Part shown: positions 49,818 through 62,201 of the stretch, piece after piece | How positions within the stretch are numbered: position 1 is the stretch's first letter | Layout: every line of letters starts with the position of its first letter | Assembly: GCA_037389465.1 (NCBI GenBank) | Contig: JAZARR010000171.1 | Location: 1,984,001-2,048,000, forward strand | Origin: Baylisascaris procyonis | Taxonomy: Eukaryota; Nematoda; Chromadorea; Rhabditida; Ascarididae | Reading direction: 5' to 3' | Length of the DNA stretch: 64,000 bases | Translations under genes and position numbers: made by a program | The notes under the pieces: model-generated | What the model saw: only the letters and a program-made list of their open reading frames with translations | Databases searched by the model: none | Told to the model about the DNA's origin: nothing

Positions 49818-51972
49818 GTATCTGTTGCCGAACTTCACATTTCGAGCACTTTGAATTTATGCATTCAAAAATTGCTGTTAACCACCTGTTTCTTTCCTTA
49901 CCCCTTCATCTCAGTGTTCAATTGTAACTATTTTTAAAGACCCTCAAATATTGACTTTTACAATATACCTCCATAAGAAAGCAAACATTCCCCGGGATTC
50001 ACGCTTTTTGTATGCTTTTGTGTTATGGAAAAAATTTTTACTGAGGAAACTTTAGTGAAATTTTTTTCAGCTATTTTCCACACACTTTGGGAGTGACTAA
50101 CAAATGTAATTCTATTCGTTCTAATTAGTTACAGCGAGCGAGTTTCCGGGCGCTTTTGCTACGATGATACGTATTGCTGAGTTCCGTAAATGTAAAATAT
50201 CGGGAAAAAAGAGAGAGATCATCCATGGTTTATAATCTTTTGTGGTGATTGCGTATTAAAGGTTGCAACAATATCTTTTCGAGGTTCTGATGACGGTTAG
50301 ATTTATTCAGCCTGTTTCATGCCTCATTTCCAGGAAAAGGAATTTTTCCACTCAACTCTTCTTCTTTGCACTTGTGGTTATAACCGTCGAGTTAACAAAA
50401 ATTTTTAAAAAATCTTCTTCGATACCAGTAACTCATGTGACAATTGATATTCCTCTTTGGTAATAAACAAGAAATTCTGCTCGAAATGGTATACTATCAA
50501 ATGTTTCCTGAAGATGCAAAAAATATGCTGACGATGACTATTGTAACAGGAAACGCATGATCTCGTTTAGTTATGAATTTAACTTCTGATGCTTTCCACG
50601 TTTCAATATAAGAGTAGATGTTACCATTTGCCCTTATATTATTACTCTATGGTGAGAATAAATGGTATTGTCATATACACCGTCACCATCAGGCATATCG
50701 ATATATCGATCCAGTAGATATCTCCATCTGTCTATACTCATCATGAATATACTCAACAAAATCCATTAGTATTGTTGTTTTATTGCAATGTATCAAATGC
50801 AAAGAAATAAGAAATAGCCTTAGTCACGTATCAAATGCAATGCAACACGATCACCTCCTCAACTATTTCAGCTGGAACATCACGCTGTGCTCTAGCCGAT
50901 ACTCTTACGTTTCTGTTAATACCTACATAAGAGATCTATACGTCATTGCTGAAATGCAACGAACACTTAAAAATAAACAGTGAAGTTCAGCTTATTCGTT
51001 TTGTTCTTCAAGAAATGCACGTTCAACATTTGTTTATTGATTACTCTCGTATAAAGTTGCCAATTGCTGCGATAATAAATAAAAATGCAACATTGGAAGG
51101 AACGCAACATGCAACTATCACTTTGTTGATATGATCCCGAAAATGGTTTTTTTTGGGGGGGGGGGGGATAGGGGAACAGAGAGAGGGGAAATTTTTTAAA
51201 AGAAGAACGGTGCGATCTCCACATTTTCCTGCGAATCTTTACTGAGAGGGTAGAAAGAGATTTTTTTGCACCAGTTTTTCTCTCAAATAGCACTAAAAAA
51301 ATTCAAATTACATATCGAAATTTAGTCCATTTTTTGCGCGCTAAAAAATGAATAGTGAAAAATGTGATTCGAAAGTTAACAAAAGTAGTGGCGGAGGTGA
51401 AAGAGGGAGGGGTATTCGGTGAACGAAGACAATAGTACGCGCTAAAATGTTTCAAAGATAAGCTTTTGCCATTTGCTGACGCCTTGTTTTGATAGAGATG
51501 AGGGTAAGCGATAAGGAAATGAGGCGAAGAAGTATCATACCTGTGAATATGGGAATGGATGATCTCATGAGCGGAAATGGGAGTGTTGGTTTCTATCTCA
51601 ACTCTTGTGTAAGAAGTGCGGGAAAGGATAGGAAATCGTCAACTTTGTTCATAGCCATGGGATCCCATTCCACAGAAAAAGCTGTGATTATCAAGTATGT
51701 TCTTATGTTCTTCTATTTCTTGGGTACGTTCAATGAGGTCTAACCTGAAAGGATGCGGATTGAGAAGAGAAGTAAAGCGTAATATGGTAATATGTATGTG
51801 ATCTGAATTGACAAACTGAGTGATGTGAGCCGAATAGGCTGAATTGCCTCAATATGGATGCGTTGATTGCTTTTGTTTGTTGCATCATAACATACTTGAA
51901 GAAATTCAAAACCTTTTCAAATTCTAGTGGTTTGGTACTGCTGCTCTTCTTTTATCGCCCTACATGTCAATG
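49818..51972. other. Region without a supportable gene
   Basis: Only short frames occur on both strands. A homopolymer run T8G13 lies at 51147-51167. The plus frame at 51489-51743 looks mildly coding but lacks splice support. Confidence 0.55.
51147..51167 (+). repeat. T8G13 homopolymer block
   Basis: Eight T followed by thirteen G, then ATAGGGG. Such a long G run is rare in an AT-rich genome and could form a quadruplex or mark an assembly or sequencing weak point. Confidence 0.9.
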
Positions 51973-52192
51973 TCATAAACTCTCTTCCTCCCGAGAGTTA
52001 CTTTTGTCTTTTCTTGGCTTAATTTTCTCCTTCTCAGATAAACTTTTTTCTATAAAGTTCTCATAGCTTTTTACTCGTGGCCTGATCTTAGCGATAGTGC
52101 TAGGCTTAACAAAAGATCTCTCATCATAAAATATCCCTTTTATTAAGCGCATATTTAGTATATTGCTAATATTCATTGTGCTTTGAGGAATG
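51973..52192 (-). CDS. Candidate terminal exon, basic C-terminal tail
   Basis: On minus, the acceptor CTCTTTGCAG ends at 52193 and is followed by 72 codons and a stop at 51973. The protein piece is strongly charged: IPQSTMNISNILNMRL, then YDERSFVKPSTIAKIRPRVK, then EKSLSEKEKIKPRKDKS. Charge pattern and splice site suggest real coding sequence. Upstream exons were not found; a possible one is 55501-55407 on the same strand, but the phase does not connect directly. No family recognised. Confidence 0.35.
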
Positions 52193-52620
52193 CTGCAAAG
52201 AGTGCTTAAAGATTTACACAATGGAGCACTCGATAGCGTTAAGTTGAGCAAAAGTGAACGGTGAGTGAAATCACGTGAGGAAAAACTACAACGATTGATG
52301 AGTGCTCTCTGAGCTTCTCGAAAATTTTTGCATAGCCGAATCCAGTTTTCTATCTAACAATCATTGTCACTTGCACTTTTTCAAGCAGTTCATTTCAAAT
52401 GATTTCCCAATGCGTTTTTTTTTTTTTTTTGGCTACCTAATGATTAATATAGTCGGTTATGGCCGATATGCGTCTGTCGCAAATACCCTAAAACTATTGA
52501 AAAGAAGTACATATACAATAAAAAAATGCTATTAGGGCCATTAGACCAACCATTACATAGCTTGCCAAGAAAAAAAAAAATACATCTAATAATTAGCTTT
52601 TTTTTTTCTGAAATTCGATC

Positions 52621-52687
52621 CTTCCGCAAAGGAGTTGTTCTTTATGATCCACTGGTTTCATATGCAAATTCGATGTTATAGATGTAC
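52621..52687 (+). repeat. Dispersed repeat, copy 1
   Basis: Similar to 53589-53660; both contain CAAAGGA, then CTTTATGATCC or CTCTATGATCC, ACTGGT, and CAAATTCGAT in the same order and spacing. The copies are clearly diverged. Confidence 0.6.
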
Positions 52688-53588
52688 GAAAATCGACTTT
52701 TCAACACACTTATGGTCTATAAGTGCTGCCAACACACTGTCCCAGTTAGATCTACGCACAAATTTCTGATGTGCTGCATGCCGAAGTTTATGGAAGTTGG
52801 GGAACTAAGAATAGAGTTAGAGGATTTTCAGGTTTGTACTCCCTTTAGGTGACTTGGTTTAATCCAATTACGGCTCCGCATGGTGAAAATTGCAACGCGT
52901 TCTGAAGATTCCGTTGTAACAACGATCGTTTCGAGTATCCAATTCCCTTTTCGCGGCTTATCGCATTTTAATTCAGTGCTATCGGCATCGTTTCAAATCT
53001 TAATACTTCACTAACTTGCAAAACTAATACTTTGGGCAAGTTTCAACTTCTCAGGGCTTAGCCGACTGCAGAACAACCACTCTGGTAAGTTTTCAGGGTT
53101 GTTGGGCACATCCTTCTGGCCTTCATTTATAGAAAGTATTTCCCCTTAGGGCTATACATAAAAGCGTTACGGAGTCGAGTGGGCGTCGACGTCGTTTTAT
53201 AAGCATTTTTTCCATACGTCTTCTGCGCATATCCTTGAAAGCCAATATCCTGTTTGTGAAATAAATGATTCGATTTCGTTTCGTTATATGCTGTGGTGGA
53301 GTGACTTACAACTCAAAAACCATGCTGATGTTTGATCGTTACGATGAGGGAGTTGAGCGTCTGTTTTTTCTTTCCCGTGGAAAAAAAGAAGGAACTAACT
53401 AGAAACGATGAGCATATCGAAAAAAGTTTTGAATAAAAGTGAAGATGCGCATCATATCAGCTGCTCGCTTATGTGGCTTTTTGTTTCGCCGCTCAAATCA
53501 ACCAGTTAATTTAGATAAACAGCTAACGAATGATGAAATGTGCCTAAAAATCTTGTCATTTCTTTTTAAATTCTAACGCTCATACGAG

Positions 53589-53660
53589 CTTTCTACAAAG
53601 GAATGGTCCTCTATGATCCGACTGGTGTGGAATACAAATTCGATCTGTTCAAGATGCAGG
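53589..53660 (+). repeat. Dispersed repeat, copy 2
   Basis: Second copy of the element at 52621-52687, about 0.97 kb away in the same orientation. This looks like an old transposable-element fragment family. Confidence 0.6.
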
Positions 53661-56220
53661 GATAGCCAATTTTTCGATATATTTACCCGTCCTTGACTTC
53701 TTTCGAATGGTTCTTCTTATGAAGTGTATTAAAACCATCGAATCCGCCGAATTCGGTGACCGCAATCTTAGCGGTTGTCGAGATCAAATTCCCACATAGA
53801 CAGATATACACATATATATGCAAGGGATTACGTTGAGATAATATTCGCTGTAGGTGCAAATTTATGAGGGCGCTTAATAGTAGGAAAAACATTCCGTCGT
53901 TTTCTAACGCATCTTATGTTCAACTAATCTTTCTGTAGTGATTTTCGTATCGTTCTTCTTAGTATTCTTCTATAATCAGCATTCATTTTGTACTCATGGA
54001 ATGCTCTATAGGAACGACTATTATCTCATTGATTTTACGGTGATTTTGGACCGAAACTTCTGGATTGCCAACTAATTATGTTTGCCTACAAATCGTTGTT
54101 TTTCGATCGCTCGAACGTCTGTATTTCAACTCAGCATTTGCTAAGCTGAAAAGGCCAAATTTCCCTAACTGAATCTTAGTAGGCAGGTAAAACTTAAGAA
54201 TTCCGTCTAGAAATTGCTCATTTGAAGAAAAAATTTGCAAAAATCTACCTCTGTTTTTTTTCCAGACCGACAAATTCCATTGCAGGATCGAATAGGTTCA
54301 GAACGTATTTTATAGAAATAAATGTAGAATTCTTTCAAAGCTTTTCGTCTCAATGCAGATGGAAATAAATAAAGCAAAAATGCTCATGAAAAAGCCCATG
54401 TATTTTTTACACTTTAGAATGAGGCTGGAATAGATTGGAAAATTCAGCTGTAAAAATTTCCGAAAAAAATTGCCCGCAAAATTTTGCAAGTATCAATATA
54501 TGGACAGTAATTTGCGTGATCTTAACAAATTTTAAAAACTACAATAACATTAAACATGCGGCATTGAGTAAGCCGAAATAAAACTACGTATGATCTAATA
54601 TGAGTGATCAATTGAAGAATTGCAAGCATTTTCGTAAATTTCTCCAGCTTAGAAATTTACAACTACAGCGATCCAACATAGTGCTGAAATATTTTATGAC
54701 GAAAATGCAAAACCTCAAAAATATATAAGCATTTGAAAAATCCATCGTTCATACGGGTGATTCGAATGAAGCGTAGATTTCAAATGTGCCTAAAAGATGT
54801 TTGCATAGCCATGCAAGCAATACCAAAAGTTTTTTGAAGCTTCAATCTTAGCTGCAAGAATTGCTTGCTAATTCGAATTTTTCAGTTGCTAATATCAACG
54901 CACTGTTCACACATTATTTGAAAGCAATCCAGCGAGACAATGCATCTACTAACTGAAGTGCATTTCACAACGAAAAAAATATCAATTGAATCATTTGATC
55001 TCAATTTCATATTGATTGACACTTTCATTAACACATTTACAGGCGAACGAAATGGAATTTTTCTAAAAATTTCTCAGTTTTTTTGAGTTCTTCTGAGTTG
55101 TAACCAAAAATAAATGATAGAATTTTTCAAACAGAATTTCTTTCCACAAAATGAGAGGTTTTTTCCACAAAGCCTTCTGTGATAGTTTTGGAATCGCGGT
55201 GACATTTTTGTAATTCATCAGATGAATGTAATGTATGCAGAATTTGCCGCTCTGTCCGCTATGAATACCGAATTTTCCTTTTTCTCAAATCAACCGATTC
55301 CTCTTTTTTTTTTCTCCAGAACATCTATAAATAGATCTAAAAATAATTGTAGTCAAAAACTGATTTATGCAACCGAAAATGAATTGATTTATTACATTAT
55401 GGTTACTTAGTTGACTGATGGATTGGAACATCTGCTGCCATTCACGAATAACTAAATATCGATGTAAACCAGCTGTTTTAATCGTTGAATACACATTGAT
55501 ACTGCATAAAAATAAAAGCACGCTCAGGGATTTGTGCTTTAGTCTAGGTTGCCCAGTGGACATCCCTTCTAAAGTTATCTACAAAGAAGGCAGCCGTTAC
55601 TAAAATACCCTTAATTACTCAGTCACTTTTGTATATCCTCCTCATTCGATCTGTGCGACTGCATAAATCATTTTTCAATTCAATGCCTCTTTCTGTGTAC
55701 CCGATTAAACGTAATCAACATCTGATAATCACAGACTCAGAAATAATAAAAGCAATAAGACCACGGAGATCGTGGATTTTAAATAATATTTTGCTTCGGT
55801 CGAGTAAAACCTCATCATAAAACATCATACGTATAGTGCTCGAAGGGATAGCCGGACCCACTTATTTCAGTAAAGGTATTTATTGTTGAAGCATGCGGTA
55901 ATCGCATAGGACGCAATGATAGTCCAGCAATCGTGTGAAGCACTCTTTTGTTGCACATTTTTTCTTAGCGGATATTCTTCTCCATCACAAATGTGGTGCA
56001 TAATTTGGCATTTAATGTTGTCTTCTACATCAAATCACCCTCCAGTAAATTACAATGGTGAGTGCAAACGAATAAACCCCTTATTGTGAAATATCATGTG
56101 GACCTAAGAAGCAAACCCGCTTCTGCAAACACTTCAAAGCTTCTTAGGATAACTTTGTCTGCAGGGTGGGAAAGGATTATCGAGAAATAGTTTTGTCATC
56201 GATTCATACAATTGATACTC

Positions 56221-56223
<3 letters not shown>

Positions 56224-56254
<31 letters not shown>
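56224..56254. repeat. (GA)n microsatellite
   Basis: Pure AG dinucleotide run of 31 bp. Confidence 0.95.
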
Positions 56255-56258
<4 letters not shown>

Positions 56259-57840
56259 TAGACTACATTTCAGATTCATCGAAGCATTTGCAAAATGTTT
56301 CCTGAATAAACAGAAAATTTCTTAGAATTGTGTTAGCATTTCAATGTTTTTTTTTTTTTTTTAGAATGAGAAAAGCAAGCAAATCCACAAAACAATATAC
56401 TCCGCAAAATAATAGATTAGTAAAGTGGCACATTTGCACTACGCATATGCTAATGTACAAATGACGGGTCTGTTGAAAACGTCAGCTGATTATCGCAAAA
56501 ACCGTTTTCTTAGTGCTTGATCTGAAATAGGCGGTGCTATCGGTTGATTGATATAAAAGAATTTCAAGAAGACGTAAAGCGGCTGTCACATCGGCACTAA
56601 ACTTTTCCTCGTGCTGCAACAGTGCTCGTTTTCAACGGTGCCATTTACTTTTGTTTGCTTTCCACTTAAGTGTACTAATTCTTTAGATTCTCACATACAC
56701 TCATCTTCTTAAAATTCTAAAAACTTCGTACTTTTTAATTTTATTCCATTGTCTCTAGTTATTTTATCGCTTGTATTGATAGTTTTCACAGTATCGTTTT
56801 CATAAAAGACAACATGTTTCGTAGGAATTTCGCCAAGAAAAGCACTTTACTTTATGCAAAAAATTTGTTTGTTTAATTTCAGCCATTACAATATTAGTGT
56901 ATCTTAGCAAAGCCATCTAAAATTAATGTGGTTTTTATTTCGGGTCCTTTTCTTGGCATTTGAACTGATGACCTCAGCAGTGAAAAATTAAATTGCACGT
57001 TTGCATGAAAATCCATGTTCACGTGTTCTTTGGATATCATCCTCAATGGCAATCTGCTATTTGTTAGATGTTTGCATTCTCCTCGAAATTTCTTGTCAAT
57101 TATACACCGCTTATCTAATTCACTTGTAATAACGTACATTTCTCATTTTCTTGCCTACTTTGCTTTCTATAAGAAATGTTTGCAGTAATAAATTTCACTT
57201 ATATTCGATAATTTGACAGTATTTCTTAATTCTACTTTATATTTGATACCAGCATTGCTATTATGGTGTCTGCAAAGTTTAGCGTACACAACCGATTCGA
57301 CAATTTCAACTGCCCTCATCAGTTTCGTATGCTAAAAATTTTTTTTTAAGTTTTGTGAATGAAATTCTCTGGATGTCAAATGCTCAGAATTTTTTCCATT
57401 TGCTCGACTCAATGTGGGAAATTTCATGCAAAAAGAAATGCAATTAGTGCCTTTGTAAAACGATTCTATGCCCTATTATATAAACTCTCATTGTTGCTCT
57501 TCTCAATTTTTACTACCCACTCCCATCTAAATATTTTACTAAAGGAAATGCCAACTTTATAACTTTTCGGCTGCATCTCAATATAAAACTGCTTCAATTA
57601 TTTCTTTCTCAAATGTGTTTAATCAAATCATTACGCCCATAACATAAAAAAACTCCTTTCTATGTGGTTGAAAAAAATTTATCATTCGCAACTTTATTTT
57701 AACGACCGCTATCCATCAACATTAGTAGAACAGCAATTTATCTATAGCTAAAATAAACAAACCGATAATGAACAGTGAATAAACCCGCAATTGCGTTTGT
57801 TTACTTTTATACCACTCAGCATTTCGATCCACATATCCTT

Positions 57841-57958
57841 CGTAATGTTCGATCTATCTTCATTTCATTTCGCAATGCTCGATCTGTCTTCGTCTAAATA
57901 GCTTTGGCTATTTGATTAGGCAATCCAACTGTTGCTTCGTAATGCTTTATCTGCTTGC
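57841..57958. repeat. Three imperfect copies of a 21-bp word
   Basis: CGTAATGTTCGATCTATCTTC (here split as CGTAATGTTC and GATCTATCTTC) at 57841-57861 recurs as a close variant at 57871-57891 and a more diverged one at 57938-57958. The first two are spaced 30 bp apart. Confidence 0.65.
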
Positions 57959-58964
57959 GAGGCCCTGAAAGCGATACATTAAAATGATAAAACGGCTTTA
58001 GTCACTAAGCAATGAGACTATTGATTCATAGAAGTGCGCTACTCTAATTCAAGAACCCTTTTAGCTTCAGTAATAGAAACCCGGATTTTTTCTCAAGTTT
58101 TCAGATGTATTGCGGACGGAGAGTAATAGTGAATTAAAACAATTGATGCGAAATTTGCGATTATCTTCATCTTGCTTTGGGAAACTGCACTCGATCGACC
58201 ATTAGCTGTGTTTTATTCATATTTCAAATAAGCCTTTAATTATCTACTATAAAACTATGACTTTTATTCATGAAAAAAAGCGAAATATAATCTCTTATAT
58301 CCTTCAGATTTCCTTTCAACGACTTTTTTTTGCGAGATTTTTCTCGGATGCATTTATCGTTGCATTGACAGACCTGACACTTCTCGGGCTAAATAAAAAC
58401 CACCCCTTTTTCAGTGTTCTGCAAACATCTAGTTCTGCAAACATAAATATCTTTCATTGAACTCCGAGTGTTGTCAGTGCGTGTTTGTTTATTTGCCTAT
58501 CAGCATGCCCCACCTACAATTCAGTAATGCGATAATAATGGAAAGCATTCGTTTGAGAGCATTGAGGAGCCAACTGACGAAATTAATGCTGATAGTAGTT
58601 TACATCATAAGTGACACTGATCTATGCGCACATGAATGCATGTGTTTTCTATCTGCTGAGGCATTTCATGAGCAGTAGAAGCTAGTGCTACGAATTTCAA
58701 TTATAAGAATACACACCACCGATGAATAAGCCAATATGTCAAAATCAAGCTAGTTCATTAAGTTCGAAACAGCTTGTAGTGAATGCTTCAAGATTTGCAT
58801 GAATTTTGCACCATTTGAGTCAAAAAAAATTTTGTTTTGTAGAATTCCACAAGCAGTCGGATAGGGTCACCGCAATATTCAACGCCTTGGACAGCATATC
58901 TGTGTGACGGAAATGAGTGTATTAGTTGTTTGCATGAAACGTGAAGCCATATTTCAGGTTTCAA

Positions 58965-58970
58965 TTTCAG
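58965..58970 (+). promoter_or_regulatory. Candidate spliced-leader acceptor of the globin gene
   Basis: AATTTCAG ends at 58970, 26 nt before the globin ATG; an additional TTTCAG ends at 58957. No upstream coding exon is needed, so SL trans-splicing is likely. This is an inference from position. Confidence 0.5.
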
Positions 58971-58996
58971 GTTTCGCTTGCATAAAACATTTCGCA

Positions 58997-60886
58997 ATGG
59001 TGAATACAGAGATATTAAAGGCGCATACAACTCACTATAAATTAACGAAAGAAACCGCTGGTGAATATCATAAACAGTGAGTAATATTTTCCTTTAATGC
59101 ACTATTTGCAAGGCGATCATCTTTTACTAATTTTTTGATCGTTGAGTAAAACGTTTTTTTTTTGTATTATCATTCGGTGGTATTCGAATGCATTTAAATT
59201 TTATTCATTAAAATATCATAATTATCTAGTTGAAACCTTTTGCTTAAAAACCTTTTGTTTTTCTTTTTAAATCCTCTCTCTTTTTCTCTTCGAAAATTTC
59301 GTTTGAGAGAAATCCTCTCGTTCTTTTATCGTATTGCAATTAATAGTTGTATTTAAAATGTAAATTGCACGGCCTTAAAACTGCAAAGATGTAAACTTTC
59401 ATTTCCTAATATTGCATATTGACATTCATTCATAGACCTTCATATATTGAAGCATCTTTTGAATACTTATTCGGATGCAAAATAATCAGTCATTTCTTAT
59501 GACAATATATCTCTGCTCAAGCACACTCTGAGCAATCCTAGCAGACTTTTATACAACAGCTATAGAGATGTTAGTTATGTAAGACTTTGTAATGCTTAAG
59601 GGAAACTCCCATTGATTCCTGCATTAGAAACGAATAACCAAAGATTCTTTATTATGATATAGAAAAACACCTCAGATAGAATTACTGGATCATAAATTTT
59701 CAATAAACACTTGTTCACAGTTCTTCTTGCAACTATAAGTGAAAAGATTTGGAAATTAAATATGAATGCTTTTCCAGACTATTCATAAAACATCCCGATA
59801 TGGCGACTTATTACGATGCGGAAGATCTTGATCCGGACTCAATCCCAAAATCGCAAAAGTTTATCATGCATGGCATGTCTGAGCTGCAATTTTTCTTCAA
59901 GTTGCCACAGGTGTTTGATGATGAGCGTAAATGGCGATCGGCACTGTCGTCCTTCAAGGATCAATATGAGGATGTTGGTGTCCCAATGAAAGAATTCAAT
60001 GTAAGTCTAAAAAACGTTTCTTTCATTTTATAGATTGCAGAAGAAAAAAATAAGAAGCGAAATTCAAAAATAACTCTCAGCTAAGTTTATATGCATTTTA
60101 AAAATCTGAGCATTCAATTACCGCAAAGTTTATTTAGGTAACACGAATCAGCTATACCTAGAACAAAGAAAAAAAGATGAAAGATAAGGCTTGAGGTATC
60201 TGAAAAAAAAAAAGATAGAAGATTTCATGGACAAAATTACTGCGCCAAGCATTCATCTGGATGTTAAATGTCTTAGGTGAAGCTGAATCGCGTCATCCTA
60301 TCGGCGTAAAACTAAAGATTCCAATAAAGTGTATTAAAATTTCGAATTCTTCTCCTTATTAAGGCCGGAAGGGCTTTTCTTGCTTCAACTAGCTCATTCT
60401 TGCGGATACTAGTAAATGTTGTAACAAAGGTGAAGTGGGCGGTACCAATTGCAAGTGATCCCTTAGGAAAAGCTATGGCAGTCAAATTATCCGGCCGTTG
60501 TTGCCCTCTTTGCGTTTTCTTCACTTTGTAAAATATGCAGGCGTAAGAGATACAAAAACGTTTCAGATCCTCATTTTTACAATGGTCTTTGCAATAGCTC
60601 ATCTTTCAAACATTTTTTAGCAGATGAGCCAGGTGTGTATTTTTATTAAAACACCTGTGGAACAACCGCATCATAACCGGCTTATCGCAACTTTCCTTTG
60701 AGGTATAAGGATATCTGATAATATTAATGCGCCGTAAGGTGAATACGCTTTTTTTAGAAAACAACGGACGCATTCCTAGCAGCAATGGAAAAGAACGCAG
60801 GCGGTGTAACAGAAGAACAAAGGACGAACTGGGAAGCGTTGCTAGCAAAAGCGTATGCCGACATGAAATCTTGGGGATGGTATTGA
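58997..60886 (+). CDS. Globin-fold protein, complete, three exons, 143 aa, abnormal heme pocket
   Basis: Exons are 58997-59076, 59778-60000 and 60758-60886; junctions fall in phases 2 and 0 with GTGAGT and GTAAGT donors. The fold is recognised from GEYHKQLFIKHPDM (B helix to C corner), KSQKFIMHG (E helix) and a C-terminal G/H pair ending WEALLAKAYADMKSW. Gap-free comparison with the first domain of Ascaris hemoglobin (distal Gln64, proximal His96, 32 residues apart) puts His58 at E7 and Tyr90 at F8. No histidine exists anywhere from residue 59 to 143, so the proximal ligand of ordinary globins is missing. The CD1 phenylalanine is replaced by Tyr39, and B10 is probably His25. Length is normal for a single-domain globin and there is no signal peptide, so it should be intracellular. 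It may bind heme through tyrosine or not at all. The reading frame is intact with normal codons, so decay is unlikely. Confidence 0.85.
60312..60602 (-). other. Open frame antisense inside globin intron 2
   Basis: A 96-codon frame with a start and stop (MSYCKDHCKNEDLKRF at its start, later LTAIAFPKGSLAIGTAH) lies wholly inside the second globin intron on the opposite strand. It is locally richer in G and C than the intron around it. No family recognised; it could be a nested gene, a retrocopy remnant or chance. Confidence 0.25.
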
Positions 60887-61176
60887 AAATTAACGGATAA
60901 TCTCTAGGTTACCTGTCCACACCTGCGAGAGACCACTGTAACCGCTTTCGAATCCTCACCCAAGTGGTCGTTAACTCATCAAAAACGAAGCCATTCAGGT
61001 GTAGACTACTGACCAATGAGGTGAATATTTCTTGAAGAAAGTAGGCTAATATTTAGCCACTCCATTGAATTTTTTTCGGGTGGATGGGGGAGAAATTAGG
61101 AATGAAGGATAGATACCGCCTTCATTGAGATGTTCAATATGTGTTTGATGATCTGTTTCCTTGTAAATGCATTCAT

Positions 61177-61182
61177 AATAAA
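61177..61182 (+). promoter_or_regulatory. Candidate polyadenylation signal of the globin gene
   Basis: AATAAA about 290 nt after the globin stop codon. Positional evidence only. Confidence 0.4.
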
Positions 61183-62107
61183 TTCTGAAAGCACGCCGTT
61201 GAATCACATTCAATAGCACGTCGGATAACTTTTGAAATGAAGTCGCCTTACATATGTGTGCAACAATGAGAAAAACAACACTGCACTACATTAGGGGCCC
61301 CTTCAGAATGAACAGTGTGTTTGTTCCCTTTCACTCTTAATTTAATGTTGTCTTAAAGTGAAAAATTCTTCTTCTTGAATTTCTTTCGCATAGGTGAGTG
61401 AATATATCACCTACCTCGATTAAAATGCCTTCAAACTTTGTTCAATGCTGAATCTGCCCTTCCCGAATATATACATCAATGCATATCTTCCCTGTGAAGA
61501 AAGAATAGTCCTCTGTTTGAATTTGACAGCAAATATGGAAAAGGCGGCCGAATGCAATTCGAAACAGGGAGAAGCTCAAAAAAATTGGCTACAATTTGTC
61601 TTTTGTTATGGATGAATGCGGAATATCTTCGAAAATTTTCAACAGTCCTCGATTATGCTAGGAACTTCGTTAGTTTCAACTGAAATTTGCACTTTGAGAA
61701 CGAATTATGAATGAATTTTAATATATCATCCAGTTATATAAGATTCTGAAGTAAGGAATTTATTGCGGTGGAAACAAAGCTACGCAGCAACTCTCACTAA
61801 TAAATCCATTGCACTTATCTTGCATAAAAGGCTAATTGCAATCATGTCTAGTAGTTTGGCGGCATATCTAGTAAATCTGGTATCAATATCTTTCGCCTTC
61901 AAGGATCCTTCTACGATTCTTTGAAAAAAATACTCTGTAGGATGGATGCATTATTGAGATAGAGAAAGTTCCGCATCTCTTGACCTATCATATTGCGCAT
62001 ATTTCTAAAATATCCTTGATTTGATGCTTTAGACGAGAATTTGAATGAACCACTTCGCAATGAGTGTTAGAGAAATTGTGCGATTGGTGTTTTTGAAGAG
62101 TTCATTC

Positions 62108-62109
<2 letters not shown>

Positions 62110-62197
<88 letters not shown>
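62110..62197. repeat. (TA)n microsatellite
   Basis: Uninterrupted TA dinucleotide run of 88 bp. Confidence 0.97.

Positions 62198-62201
<4 letters not shown>

Larger units (their letters stand above)
52193..58964. other. Long region upstream of the globin gene, no confirmed gene
   Basis: About 6.8 kb. A possible minus-strand exon is 55501-55407 (acceptor TTATGCAG, donor GTAACC; INVYSTIKTAGLHRYLVIRE), but it could not be linked to others. Open frames at 56894-57139 (minus) and 55629-55820 (plus) have no support. Repeats include a dispersed pair (52621, 53589), a GA run (56224) and a threefold 30-bp repeat (57841). Confidence 0.5.
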
